Origin: Jaltomata sinuosa | Taxonomy: Eukaryota; Streptophyta; Magnoliopsida; Solanales; Solanaceae | Length of the DNA: 64,000 nt | Reading direction: 5' to 3' | Assembly: GCA_003996215.1 (NCBI GenBank) | Contig: QJPP01000049.1 | Location: 186,001-250,000 of the forward strand | Shown here: piece after piece, positions 10,345 to 22,040 of the stretch | Position numbering within the stretch: position 1 is the stretch's first letter | Layout of the letters: each line of letters starts with the position of its first letter | The notes under the pieces: model-generated | Databases searched by the model: none | What the model was told of the DNA's origin: nothing | Seen by the model: the letters and a program-made list of their open reading frames with translations, nothing else | Translations under genes and position numbers: made by a program

Positions 10345-12480
10345 TTCTTAAGTCCGCATATTCTTCTATCTAAGTTAAAATCCTAGAAAAAAATTCCAAG
10401 TTTCCAGGGATGACGGCTCCAACGATGACTCATCCTTTTGGAGTATGTTCCATCGTGTGCACTCGTCGTCCAACATCCAGAGAGTCCCTCAAAGTGTCCT
10501 AGAGAAAATGGATTGAAGGACGGTCCATCCTTCTGGACGATGGACCATCGTTCCCAACCGTAGTCCCTGAGTTCAGAGGACCAGATTATCCCTAAGGGAA
10601 ACTACGAATCAGTAAAATGATCTGTCATTTCAGAGAATGGACCGTCATTGGACTCATGGAGTGCATTTCCAGTAGCTTAATTTTTGAGTCAAAGAATTAT
10701 GGATCCCTTTGACGGTCCGTCCTTCTGGACGATGGACCGTCATTCTAAGTCGTGGTTGCTGACTTCGGAAATTTCCAGCTTTTTCTTAAGCTGATGTTCA
10801 GGGTACTTTAGACTTGTCCCACCCTATTATGGATTAAGTGAAGTCATTTTGACTACTTTTAGAAGGGTTTTCACCCATATTATCCTAAGTCTACCTTAAG
10901 CTCCACATTCCTCCCTCAAAAGAGAAAGTTCTTCCTCTCAAGCTCAAGGTTCAAGCTCCAAGTCAAGTTTCCTTATTATTTTCCAATCAAGTGGGTAATC
11001 TTCCACCAAGGTATGTGGGTCTTTAGCAATGGGTTTCTTCCACCCTTGTGCCCAAAATCTCCAAGTCCTATTTTTAGATCATGAAGCTATGAAATTAGGG
11101 TTTTAAACCAAAATTTGGGGAAAGTTTATGAAATCAGTTCCTATGTTTAAATTCATGGTTTTTTATTGATTACTCATGATTTGATTATTATTTCCATTTT
11201 TGGATTCGAAATCCCAAGCATGAAAATTGATTTCTAGCATGATTCCATGAATTTACATGTTTTCAAGAGAAATATAGCATGATTAGATATCATGGCATTT
11301 GCGAACTTATGAAATTGCATGTATGATTCTTCAAGCACGAAGTTGGAACGAAAAGCATGTTGTGAACTATGGCTAATCTAAGCCTTCAGATTATGACTTT
11401 GAATTGCATAGCAATCTGACATGTCTTTTGCTTTTCAAAATAGCTTTGACATTATGTATGTCATTGGTTTTACTTAGCTTTGGCAGTAGATATGTCATTG
11501 GGTTTTTCAACAGTTTTGACATTAGATATGTCACCCGTTTATGAACTAGCTTTGACTTCAGATATGTCATTAGTTATGAATCAACTTTGGCATCATATAT
11601 GTCATTGGAATTATATGAGCTATATGTATATTTTGGGAGTAGTTTTAGCACCGAGTTGGATGGGTGAGAGTACCCATATATCCCAGAACTACGTTGCCCC
11701 CGTAGGTTCTAAGTCCCATGCTGGGCATCAGTTTCAGGTGATCACATTACAATCATGCCTTTATACCCCTGGCAAGGTACATTGGGTCCTCTCGATGGGG
11801 TGTATACATCGAATTCTATGTAGCTCACATGGTCTATGTCAGTTATAGAACCTCCCAGTAAAACAGTTTATGATTTACGTTGCATTTGACTTTTATGTAG
11901 TTTTCAGACTTATTACTTATGTTTATGTTACAACTTATGATATATTAAGAGTCATTGCATTCAGTTATCTTTAAAAGCATGATTTCAGTTATTTATGTAC
12001 ACTTAACATGTTTTCGTCATGTTCATGCATTGATAACATACTTAGTACATTCCATAGTACTAGCGCATATTGCACTACATCCTTCGATGATGCAAATTCA
12101 GGTGTCCCTTCACAGCTTTGTGGCTAGAGTTCTCGGCCAATCATGCCCAGCTTTGGTGAGTCCTCATAATGCGAGGACTAGTGATGCTTTTCTTATGTTA
12201 GCTTTACTTTTATACTCCAAGTTAGCTAGGGTCTTGTCCTAGCAACTCTTTATGTTATGACTAGAGGCTTTCAGTCGTAGTTTGTATTCAAATTCCCTTT
12301 TGGATATTGTATGTTATGGGGCCCTTAGACCCTTTATTGATGTTTCCTTGATGGGATTTCCGTATTATGCTTTCTCTTATCTTTTGTTATGCTTGAGAAT
12401 GTTATGACCAAGGGTTAGCTTGGTATTCTTGTGGTCCCAAGTCCTGTATTACATCTAGGGGGTAACCTCGGGGCGTGACA
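10345..12480 (+). repeat. 3' LTR of element P (5' border eroded)
   Basis: Nearly collinear with 3732-5857 and ending GGGGCGTGACA. Clear alignment begins about 10367 (TAAGTTAAAATCC). The first few dozen bases do not match well and no polypurine tract precedes them, so the integrase end and the LTR tip seem to have been removed together. Confidence 0.92.
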
Positions 12481-13205
12481 AGTTCAGATTCATCACTCTT
12501 AGTTTCCTTAAGAGCAAGGGTTTTGTCCTTGATTCCTTCATCTCTTTTCTCAACATTTATCTCATAGGTCTTCAGATTGCCTACAAGTTCATCTAAGGAA
12601 ATGTTGGTCAGATCCTTTGCTTCTCTAGTTGCAGTTATTTTGATTTCCCATGATCTGGGAAGTGTCCTTAGAACCTTGTCAACCTGTTCCTTAGTGGCAT
12701 ATATTTTTCCTAAGGATACCAGCTCATTCACAATAGTGGTGAATCTAGTAATCATTTCCTGAAGGGTTTCTCCATTCTTCATCTTGAAGGTTTCATACTC
12801 AGTAGAGAGTCTAGCAATCCTGAATTTCCTTAATTGAGTAGTGCCTTCATGAGCATTAACGAGGGTATCCCAATTCTGTTTGGCCATAGTGCAGTTAGAT
12901 ATTCGATTGAACTCATCAGGCCCAAGTACACATACAAGAATGCACTTGGCTTTGGCATTTCTCCCTAGCATCTTGTAGTCAGCCTCATCATATTGAGCTT
13001 TTGGTTTGGGAGTGTCCTTCTTTTCTTCATCCTTGATCATTGGGATTCTAGTACCATCAATAACTCTGGTCCATAGTTCATAATCTCCAGCTTGAAAAAA
13101 GTCCTCCATTATTGCCTTCCACCATGAGTAATATTGACCATTAAATAGAGGTGGTTTGTTAATGTGTTGTCCTTGACCGTGTCCAAGAGGAGGTGCAGAA
13201 TTCAT
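12481..13205 (-). pseudogene. Ty1/copia Gag N-terminal half
   Basis: Begins at ATG 13205 (MNSAPPLGHGQGQ) and runs open to the P insertion at 12480. It has the plant copia Gag pattern: KPPLFNGQYYSWWKAIMEDF near residues 17-36, KQNWDTLVNAHEGTTQLRKF, RLSTEYETFKMKNGETLQEM, RFTTIVNELVSLGK and LRTLPRSWEIK (DUF4219/UBN2-type capsid). The start fits the short leader after the LTR and PBS. The residues after ESEL belong to the P LTR, not to Gag. Sequence across the insertion is in frame with 3731 and below. Confidence 0.92.
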
Positions 13206-13248
13206 AGTGATATTATCTTGATTTATTAGACTCTTGTTAAGATAACCT

Positions 13249-13260
13249 ACTATGATACAA
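13249..13260 (-). other. Degenerate primer-binding site of the copia element
   Basis: Just inside the LTR end the minus strand reads TTGTATCATAG, resembling TGGTATCAGAG (complement of initiator tRNA-Met) with a few changes. Its position immediately after the LTR terminal TCTAACA supports the call. Confidence 0.6.
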
Positions 13261-13262
13261 AT

Positions 13263-14142
13263 TGTTAGAATACCGATCCCCTAAATTGCCTAAGGAACAA
13301 GTTTAGCTATCTGTTCCTTTGTCGTTTACTTCAATGTAAATTAATTAAGTAGAACACATGGTATTTCACGTGGAAATTCCCCAGCTCACAAAGGGTAAAA
13401 AAAAATACGACCTACACCTCTATAGGATTTAACCCAATTTTAATAAACAATGATCCTCAAAGTAATTCAGATTACAAAGGATCAAATCCAAGGAACTAAA
13501 CTCTAATTCCTAACACCACACAAACCTCCCCAAGTTTATGTGCCCAAGTCTTCGAGTTATCCCAACTTGAAGACTCAATTTTACACCAATTTATAACTCA
13601 CTAGTACTAATAATTAATGATTACAACTCAATGAAAACAATACAATTAACTTGACTCAAGAACTGTAAAGCATAAATTTAAGGAACAAGTTCTTCAATCT
13701 GGTTTCTTGTATTGGCTGCACTTGGATCTTCACTTAGAACTCTCTCAAATATGAACTCCCTCAATTTGATTGTGTTCTGCTTGTAGCCTTTTATGTAAGT
13801 TCGTGAGCTTTATTGTGAAACCTCTCTTGTAGTTATACTGAGAGTCCTCTCCTTATTTCGGCTGATTTCCTTCCATATTGAGAATCCCTTTTCTTGTAGG
13901 ACTTGTCAAGTAATCTTCATGATTTCTTTCCTTGTAGAGTTATTCTTATGAAAGGAAACTTCTTTTCAAGCTGGACTCTCCTTATTGACATGCTTACTCC
14001 ACACGCTTTGCTTTCTTCTTTAAGTCATTGGCCTTCTCCCAATCCTAGTTGGATTTTGCTGCGGAGGAGCAAGTCACAGCTACCTGTTCCCTGCATGTGT
14101 TCTACTGCTTTATCAATCTTCAAAATCTACCTCTATCCAACA
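13263..14142 (-). repeat. 5' LTR of the Ty1/copia element
   Basis: On the minus strand it would begin TGTTGGATAGAGG (right border, 14142, uncertain by three bases) and end TATTCTAACA (13263), giving near-complementary tips TGTTGG and CTAACA. About 880 bp. No second copy is in the window, so the right border rests on these tips and the PBS only. An open frame at 13903-14235 crosses this border and has no recognisable domain. Confidence 0.7.
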
Positions 14143-15002
14143 ACATCATTATCATTTCAGTTTAAAACATACACTAATGAATTTCCCTATAAACATTACT
14201 TTTTGTTCTTAGTTCTAACTCATATCATACGATAGTCATTCTTTAGCCCCTTTAGATTTTAATTTATTCTTCATCATTTTATAGTTCTTTTGTCTCTGAT
14301 GTAATTTTATTTACCTTATTTTCATTTTAATAATTCATTAATGTATTATTTTTACATTGATGTATTATTTTTGCATGATGTATCTTTAAATGTTCTTTCT
14401 TTACTTCTATTTTTCAGATTTTGTGAATGTAATTTATTTGGCAGATTACATTATATTTTTTGGTGATTTATTGATTTGTTGTTTTGATGGATAATTATAT
14501 TTTCCCATTGATGTTTTACTCTTCATATTTTGTTCATTTTGTTTTAGGATTCGAGAGTGAAATTTCTATTTTGATCTTCGAAGGATATAAGTTTTTTGAT
14601 AGAGTAAGCTATTTTTTCAAAGTATTTCTACAACCTTTCACCATATTTTTTTTATCACAATATTTTTATTTTATTTTTCTTTTATTTCCTCTGAGGCTCC
14701 ACTCATTTTATTTATGTGCTTGTGTGTTTGTTTGTGTCTGTGTGTGTGAGTAGTACACATAAATAGATTAATTGTTCCTATTTATTTATATGGTTAATCT
14801 TTTATTTCAAAAGTATTTTTTCTCTATTTGATTTATCAAAATATTACATCCAACTATTTTGTTATATTTCCTATTTGTTAAAAATTGTTGATCATTTATC
14901 TCGTGAAATAGTCTAAAATAGATCTTATCATATCAAAGGACTTGCTTGTAATTGAATGGATAAAGGTACACATTGAGGCATAAGAAAATAAGAAAGCCTT
15001 GA
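14143..15002. other. AT-rich spacer, probable host DNA
   Basis: No retroelement domain or coding frame I can support. It holds a doubled TGATGTATTATTTTT unit near 14340-14385 and a short GT-rich microsatellite at about 14716-14750. Bases 14998-15002 (CTTGA) are the left target duplication of element B. With B removed, this joins 55525 onward. Confidence 0.6.
14998..15002. repeat. Left target-site duplication of element B (CTTGA)
   Basis: CTTGA abuts the left end of the B 3' LTR and recurs exactly at 55520-55524, right after the TTACA border of the B 5' LTR 40.5 kb away. The perfect match ties both LTRs to one insertion. Confidence 0.85.
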
Positions 15003-15839
15003 AATCACGACCCAAACCACCGCGAGTGACACCCACTCATAAGTCCCGGATGAGCGAACCAAAAACTCAATCAACACTTAGTGAAACTAACAGCTCAAAA
15101 CCAGTTGCATTAATTTAAACTAGCATTCATGGCCAAATATTAATAAACAAAATCATGCGGAAAACTAACCCTAGAATCTGAAAATCGTATACAAAAATAT
15201 CTAATAATGTCTAGAGAACAGGGATGCAATCCCAAAAATAAGAAAATCTAAGTCCTAAACAATGGACTAGAAATATGCTAGGCGAAACCATGGTAGCTCA
15301 GAAGAAGTAGCTCACCCTTGAATTCTAGAAACATCGGGACTACATCTGAGGTGGCGTAGCAGTTGCCCAGAATATGTCCTGTACTCACAAAAGGAAAGCA
15401 AGTGCAGCATTAGTACACAAAAATACAGTGTACTGGTAGGATCATCGGTTAGCTCTCATAAACAATATATGAACAATAAACCAAAGCTGAGTAAAGTAAG
15501 ACAAACACATATATAGACAAGACATCAATATAATCCCAGACTCTTAGTCTTTCTTCTAACATACCAACTATATGAAATAGGTCCAACAACCACAACCACA
15601 ACAACAAATGCAAATACAACCACCCTTTTTCACGTAACCCGGACCAACCAAGTATCCCTAGGACAACACTTAAGTGTTCAATATGCAATTTTCAATCTAC
15701 ACAAGAACCAACTCCATATTTAAGTATAACTACTCGGCCTCTCATGGATCAATATGCAATAATCACAGTTTCAATGATTAATCCGGTCCACTCATGGAAC
15801 CATCAACAAAACACAATCAACAAGTATAAATAAACCCAT

Positions 15840-15995
15840 ACCAGGCGTGGTACTCGAGCCAACTATTATAAAGACTGTACCAGGCGTGGTACCCGATCCA
15901 ACCAATATATATCCCGTACTAGGTGTGGTACCTGAGCCAACTAATAAGTTTTCCATAAAAGGTGTGGTACCCGAGCCAATCAAATATCACACACA
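15840..15995 (-). repeat. 39-bp tandem repeat (4 units) in B 3' LTR
   Basis: Units start at about 15840, 15879, 15918 and 15957, each with an ACCAGGCGTGGTACCCGAGCC-like core. Four related but further diverged units lie at about 54131-54286 in the 5' LTR. Confidence 0.88.
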
Positions 15996-16722
15996 ATCTA
16001 ACAATCAATAATTAATGAATAAAATCACACTTGTAAACCAATAAGCAACAAACCAGGTTCATTTCACATGATTGACAACCAGATATTTTGACATTCATAA
16101 TTCTACTTCCTAACCATGCAATGCACATACAATACTAAGTGACAGTTACATGAACACATATTGCATTTGGAAAAACAACAACCATCACCTACCTCGAATA
16201 GCTTGAAAGCTCTACTGGATCGGAGACTTCCCATTTTTCGAAGCTTTGCTTGTTCTTGGTCTAAGAATGATTACAAAGTATACTATAATTAGTCCAAATG
16301 GCCTAATAATACTCGATTATACTCAAATCCTAATCTTTAGGCCAAACCATGATCATTCTACCATCTCAGGTATTTCCCACCATTAACTCACCTAAAACTA
16401 CCATTTTTACGGATTTATTAAGCAATTTATCGTGAATAGATCATAATTGAACAACAATAAACAAGACCCAAGAATCTCTACGCCCTAGAATCCTCTTAAC
16501 ACCGAATTATACCCTCTTAGGTCTAATCAAACATTCCCTCAAGCCTATAATTATCGATTATAATACTCCAAAATTGAAATACTGAAGTAGGAAAGTAAAA
16601 TCCTTACCTTTAGGTATAAAAATAGTGGAAATCCGAGTTAAAATCACCCAATTTGCCTTTTTCCTTTCCCAAAATATTCTTGAGAATTGTTGAACATTTT
16701 TGAGAAGTTTCTGCATTAACTA

Positions 16723-16882
16723 TGGCTTATTCCACTATAGCGGTCCCCACACTGCTATAGCAACACTGCCGTAGCGGAACCCGCCTGCTATGGCAGTGCT
16801 GATCGCCTTGACTTCCACTATAGCTAGAATTATTTTGTTATAGCGGTCATTGTGGTAGCGTGGTGTCAACCGTTATAGCGGT
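16723..16882 (-). repeat. CTATAGCGGT motif array in B 3' LTR U3
   Basis: Variants of CTATAGCGGT/CCGCTATAG occur about eight times in both orientations, giving hairpin potential. The same array is at about 55017-55175 in the 5' LTR. It lies 350-510 bases from the LTR start. Confidence 0.8.
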
Positions 16883-17235
16883 TGACATGGAACAAAACCT
16901 CGGAAAATCTCCCAAAGTTGCCTATTTTACAACACACTTCAAAACCTGATGTTTTGAACCAACCCTTTCACATCAACTTTGATATCGAGAGTTCTACTCA
17001 CCCAATTTCACTTCTGAAAAAGTCCCCCAGACTCCTTAATGTCTTAGCTAATAGAAAAACTAGCTCAAGATAAGATATTTTACCAAATCTTTTCCCAAAT
17101 TGCCCTAGACCATATCTCGCTCAGAATCCATCTGAGACTAGTCTAGTCCAAAATTTCCAACTCCTAAACTCTAAAATCTTCTAACTTGAAAATTTTATGA
17201 ATGGTTTACCCATAACAAAAAAATAGGTCACTACA

Positions 17236-17910
17236 CAAATAACAATTTACCAATCATTCATCCCTGAACAATCAAACTCGTAAAAGATGAGCTAAAAGAG
17301 AGAATATGGCAGTACATGAATCCTCAAACAAGTGAAGGTACTTGTCCTGCATGTGCTTCTTGGTTTCCCAAGTGGCTTTCTTAACCAGACGAGGCTTCCA
17401 TTGAAACTTTATCGATCTGATTTTCTTTTTCATTAATTTTCAGATATCCCGATCTAGAATTTCAATCGGCTCCTCCTCTTACTGAAGATCCTTGTCTAGC
17501 AAGATCAAATCCCACTTAATAATGTACTCCCTATCCATGTGGTTTTGCTTCAGCATGGATATATGAAAGACTGGATAGACCCCAGATAAACTGGCTGGCA
17601 GTGCTAATATATAAGCCACTGGTACTACAATCTTGAGAACCTCGAATAGACCAATACACCAAGGGCTAAGCTTTCCTTTTTTGCCAAATCGCATTACCCC
17701 TTTCATTGGTGACGCCTTCAACAACACTTGTTCACCAACCTAAAATGCCATGTCTTTTACCTTGCAATCTGCATACTCTTTCTACCTGCTTTGGGCTGCT
17801 AGAAGTTTTGTTTGAATACCTCATACCTTTTCCTGAGTTTCCTCACCAAGTCCACGCCTAAAGGTTTCATATCGCCTACCTCAAATCACCCTATAGATGA
17901 TTTACATCCT
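17236..17910 (-). pseudogene. Element B integrase C-terminus
   Basis: Tail of B pol, next to the 3' LTR. From the right edge it encodes a broken FEVGDMKPLG-like stretch followed by frame changes, then the frame 17727-17479 with KASPMKGVMRFGKKGKLSPWCIG, LPASLSGVYPVFHISMLKQ and a chromodomain-side remnant to about 17350. This is the C-terminal region that follows the DDE core in chromoviruses. It is cut at 17910 by the terminal TGTCAT of the A LTR. No clear polypurine tract is seen at 17236-17280. Confidence 0.85.
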
Positions 17911-19836
17911 TGTCATACCCCGAGACTACCCCTAGGCGTAACATGGGACCCAGGACCACAAGTGCCCCAAGTTCACCCTTGGTCATAGCAGATTTAGATA
18001 TTCATAAGAAAACATAGTGGAAGCATAAAAAATAAAGCTAGGAAACCCAATCCATAAATGATAAAATTAAGATGAAACATAATCCGAAAGAGAGACTCGA
18101 ATACTATCTATGTCTGAAAGCCTCTAAACTGTCATAAAGAGTTGATGGGATAATACCCCAACTAACTCAGAAATCTAATGAAATAACATGAAAGAGATAG
18201 GTCTAACACTAGCCCTCGGATAATGAGGACTCATAAATAGAAACTGGGTTTTCGGTGATGTCTAGCCATGAGTTTGAGGGAAAGAGACTGTATTTGCATT
18301 ATCAAAGGATGCAACGCGAGAATATGTATCAGTACTATATGATGTACCGAGTGTGTGAGATATGCATAAATAAGGTAAAACATAATTGAAACTGGGATCA
18401 TGCATAAAAAAGAAGTCATAAGAAATATCATAATTTAAAATAAGATAAGAGATACATAACATATAACTTAAAAACATTCATACGGGAGTTTCTCTTAACT
18501 GACATAAACCATGATGAGCTATATGGAGTTTTGTGTTATATACCCACACCAAAAAGGGTTGTCCTAATTGGCCAATGTTAGACCCTTATCTATCAGGATC
18601 TTGTCATAAGCCATAGAGGCAACCTACGATGGAATCCTAGTTTTGGGACTTAAAGGTAAGCTAAACCCTAATCCAACTCGATGCTAAATACTACTCCCAA
18701 AATATTCATATTTCTCAATTTATACTTGTGACATATCTAATGTCAAATCTGTTCGTAAAGCATAAGGACATATCTAATGTAATGCAATTCACATATCACA
18801 AGTCTTAAAACTTTGCATGGCCATAATTCAAAACATACTTTTATTTCTAAATTCATAGCTTGAAGAATTAGGTATGAAATTTCATAAATACATAAGGTCA
18901 TGTTATCTAAACATGCTAATTTTCACTTGAAAACATGCAATTCAATGGAATCATGCTAGAAATCATCTTTAATGCATGGGCTTTTGAAATCAATTAAGGA
19001 ACCTCAAATAAATCATAGATAAGTAATGAGAAACCATGAATTTATGCTTTAAAACTGAACCCATAACTTTTCCCCGATTTGAGTAAGAACCCTAATTTCC
19101 CAATTTTATAAATCAAAGTAAAATATGGGGTTTTGGGCATAAGGGGGAAGGGAATACCATCTTGAATATCCACATACCTTATTGAAGCTTGCTTGATCTA
19201 AGATAAAAAGAAATGGAGACTTAAACTTGGAGCTTGAGACTTGGAGCTTGAAGGAGTTCTTTTCCTCTTTTTGTAGATAAATGAGGAATACTGAGAGACT
19301 TAGGCTAATAAGAGTAGAAACCCTACTAAAAGTTGTCAAAATGACCTCACTTAAGAGTTAAAAGGATGGGTAATTACAAAAATACTCCTAGGATTGAATT
19401 AGAGAAAAACTGTTAAAAATCTCGGCTTTAGGTCCTAGGAGTCCCTTCCACGACCTGTAGAAGTAACCATAGTTCAGGGATTGGCATCGTGGTTCTTGAG
19501 CCAAAATTATAAGCCACGGATAACTTTCCATGAGTTAACTGGATGACCCATAGAAATTTTTACGGATTGTGGAACCCACTCGTGGTTCCTAGGAAGACTG
19601 GTAACCCTCAGTATGAGTTCCATGAGTTGGTTCTATGACTCGTGGAACTATCCATGGATTGTAAACCTGACTCATGGTTCTCAGACCTGAGGAAGATCCG
19701 CAGGAGTGGTTTCACGAGTCACTTCCATGACTCGTGGTTCTATCCACGGCCGGTGGTCTTGACTCGTGATCCCTGGAAGTTTCAAAATTTTCTGAGTTTC
19801 TAAATTTAAAACTTGAATCAAATTCTGGGGAGTTAC
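17911..19836 (-). repeat. 3' LTR of element A
   Basis: Minus-strand start TGTAACTCCCC (right border 19836) and end CGGGGTATGACA (left border 17911). The end region (TTACGCCTAGGGGT) resembles P and D, marking one family. A block of CGTGGTTC/CCACGAG motifs is at 19430-19770, 70-400 bases from the LTR start. A hydrophobic open frame at 19681-20049 over the LTR edge is not a gene. Confidence 0.88.
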
Positions 19837-20070
19837 AATATCTCTCCCTTGGGATAATTCATCCTCAAATGATGAAGAATCAAGGAAAACTAGGGAGAAA
19901 ATAGCCCAACCAAACAACAAAACATAAAACCCAAGAAAACACATGAAAAGTGAGCTTTTCAACTTAAAACATGATTGAACTAACTTCGAAAAACATGAAT
20001 GCATGCTAGGATCATGAGGGAAACTGATGGAATAGAATCGAAGGGACATACTAAGGAGAAAACTATTAAC

Positions 20071-21570
20071 TCAAGCTGAAATTGAATCATACAGAAAGAG
20101 ATGGGGGTACTTAGCTTTCATGGCTTCTTCCGCTTCCCAAGTAGCTCCCTCAACTAGCTGATTTCTCCAAAGGACTTTCACCGAAGCGACTTCTTTGTTT
20201 CTCAACCTCCAAATCTGATGACCAAGAATCTCCACGGGAACTTCGTCATAAGTAAGGTTGTCCTTCACACTCACATCTTCCAAAGTAACAATCAAGGTCG
20301 GATCACCAACACACTTCTTCAACAAAGAAACATGGAAAACTAGATGAACCGCTTCTAAATCTGATGGCAAATCCAACTCATAAGCAACACTGCCAACTCT
20401 CCTCAGAATCCAATAAGGACCTACATAATTGGGACTAAGCTTTCCTTTCTTACAAAATCTCATCACACCCTTCATGGGTGACACCTTTAACAATACCTAA
20501 TCATCAACCTCAAACTCCAACTCTCTTTTCCTCATATCTGCATATGATTTTTGTCGACTGTGAGGGGTTTTCAACCTCTCCGTAATGATCTGAACCTTGT
20601 CCATGGTCTCATGAATTGAATCTAGACCAATCAAAGCTGCCTCACCTACCTCAAACCAACCAATAGGAGATCTACACCTCCATCCATAAAGTGCCTCATA
20701 ATGAGCCATTTGGATGATAGAATGGAAGTTCTTGTTGAAGGCAAACTCGATAAGAGGTAAGTCATCATCCCAACTACCTTTGAAATCAATCAAACAAGCT
20801 CTCAACATATCCTCCAAAGTCTGAATATTACCCTCTGCCTGGCCATCCATCTGTGGATGAAAAGCTGTGCTAAGCTTAACCTGAGACCAAGACTCTTCTG
20901 AAATGATCTCTAGAACTGAGATGTAAACTGAGTACCCCTTTCTGAAATGTTTGACAACGGAACACCATACAATCTGACTATCTCACAAATGTAGAGTCTG
21001 GTATAATCCTCAGTTGAATCTGTCGTCTTGACAGCCAAGAAGTGGGTTGATTTAGTTATCCTGTCAACAATTATCCAAATAGAATCATGTTACCTACGAG
21101 TACGAGGCAAAACAGTAATGAAATCCATATTAATCGCTTCCCACTTCCAAGTAGGAAGATCAATATCCTGAGTCATCCCACCCGGTTGCTAATGCTCTAC
21201 CTTCACTTTTTAACAGTTGGGACACTTGGCCACAAAACCTTCTATATCCCTTTTCATGCCATTCCACCAATAGACTTCCCATAGGTCACAGTATATCTTG
21301 GTGGCACCGAGTTAAATAGAATACCTGGAGCTATGAGCCTCTATCAAAATCTGCTATCTTAACCTATCTATATATCAGGAACATACAATCGACCCTGATA
21401 TCGAAGTACACCATCTCCCCCTTGGGAGAAAACCTCTACCCTTTTCTGATGTACTGCACCTTTCAACTGGTGCAAAATAGGATCACTGCCTTGCTTTTCC
21501 TTCACTTCAGCAACCAACGATGATTCATAACCATTTTGAACAGTAACACCACCTTCTGTTGAATCCATAA
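20071..21570 (-). pseudogene. Element A integrase with chromodomain
   Basis: From right to left: N-terminal linker (GVTVQNGYESSLVAEV), the HHCC region around 21200-21330 (WWNGMKRDIEGF, KCPNC then a stop), the core with INMDFITVLPRTRR, stops, and QMAHYEALYGWRCRSPIGWFE (20497-20850), then the C-terminal frame 20071-20493 with KVSPMKGVMRFCKKGKLSP, AVHLVFHVSLLKKC and the chromodomain-like YDEVPVEILGHQIWRLRNKE followed by WRNQLVEGATWEAEEAMKAK. Chromodomains are thought to steer integration to heterochromatin. Several stops and frameshifts. Confidence 0.93.
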
Positions 21571-22040
21571 GGCGAACTCCTAGTCGATCAAGTCGATGAA
21601 CATCTTGGCCAATTCTTTCTTTTTGTCCTCAACTGAAGACACACTACCCATACACAACCTACTAAGTGCATCCGCCATGACATTGGCCTTACCCGAATGG
21701 TAAAGCACACTCATATCATAATCCTTAAGAAGCTCAAGCCATCTTCTTTTACGAAGATTCAATTCCTTTTGAGTGAACACATACTGAAGACTCTCATGAT
21801 CGGTGAACACATCCACATAAACACTATACAAATAGTGTCTCCAAATATTCAAAGCAAAAACCATGGTCAGCTAACTCAAGATCATGAGTAGGGTAGTTTT
21901 TCTCATGAATCTTAAGTTGTCTAGAAGCATACACAATCACTTTACCATGCTGCATCACAACACAACCCAAACCAATCCTAGAAGCATCATAATACACAAC
22001 AAAGTCACCTAGGCCCTTGAGTAGAGCCAACACTGAAGCT
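21571..22040 (-). pseudogene. Element A RNase H
   Basis: Two frames carry it: FVVYYDASRIGLGCVVMQHGK (YCDAS altered to YYDAS), KVIVYASRQLKIHEKNYPTHD (to 21824), then after a frameshift MVFALNIWRHYLYSVYVDVF, FTDHESLQYVF, KANVMADALSRL (21580-21864). The break lies at the conserved VVFALK segment, the same place where D1 and D2 are also frameshifted, although the lesion there looks different. Confidence 0.92.

Larger units (their letters stand above)
3732..12480 (+). mobile_element. Ty3/gypsy chromovirus P inserted in copia gag
   Basis: LTRs of about 2.1 kb (3732-5857 and about 10345-12480) flank a leader with PBS, gag, protease, RT, RNase H and integrase in Ty3/gypsy order on the plus strand. 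The LTRs start TGTAACACC and end CTGACA/GTGACA, and the flanking 5-mers match at four positions. The integrase 3' end, polypurine tract and first bases of the 3' LTR appear deleted. Many stops and frameshifts inactivate pol. Pol is very like elements A and D in this window. Confidence 0.95.
1..14142 (-). mobile_element. Ty1/copia retrotransposon, left end outside window, interrupted by element P
   Basis: On the minus strand the order is LTR (13263-14142), degenerate PBS, Gag N-terminus (12481-13205), then after a foreign insert (3732-12480) Gag C-terminus, protease, integrase and reverse transcriptase down to base 1. Protease-integrase-RT order is diagnostic of Ty1/copia. RNase H and the 3' LTR would lie left of the window. 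In-frame stops in integrase and RT and an altered catalytic motif show it is dead. Confidence 0.93.
15003..17235 (-). repeat. 3' LTR of element B
   Basis: Matches 53299-55519 along its length. Minus-strand start is TGTAGTGACC (right border 17235); the end has decayed from an expected TGACA to GTGATTT. It contains a 39-bp tandem repeat (15840-15995) and a CTATAGCGGT array (16723-16882). Open frames across it, including one reading VGSGTTPGTG repeats, are by-products of the tandem repeat. Confidence 0.92.

Noticed and set aside
14484..14753. Phe/Tyr-rich open frame in the host spacer
   Set aside because: AT-rich sequence ending in a GT microsatellite; composition alone explains the frame.
15792..15983. 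Open frame with VGSGTTPGTG repeats, and its partner at 54083-54274
   Set aside because: It is a 39-bp tandem repeat inside the B LTRs; a repeat length divisible by three gives a periodic open frame by chance.
15840..15995. Regular repeats resembling a CRISPR array
   Set aside because: Units are contiguous with no unique spacers, occur in both LTRs of one retrotransposon, and the sequence is eukaryotic.
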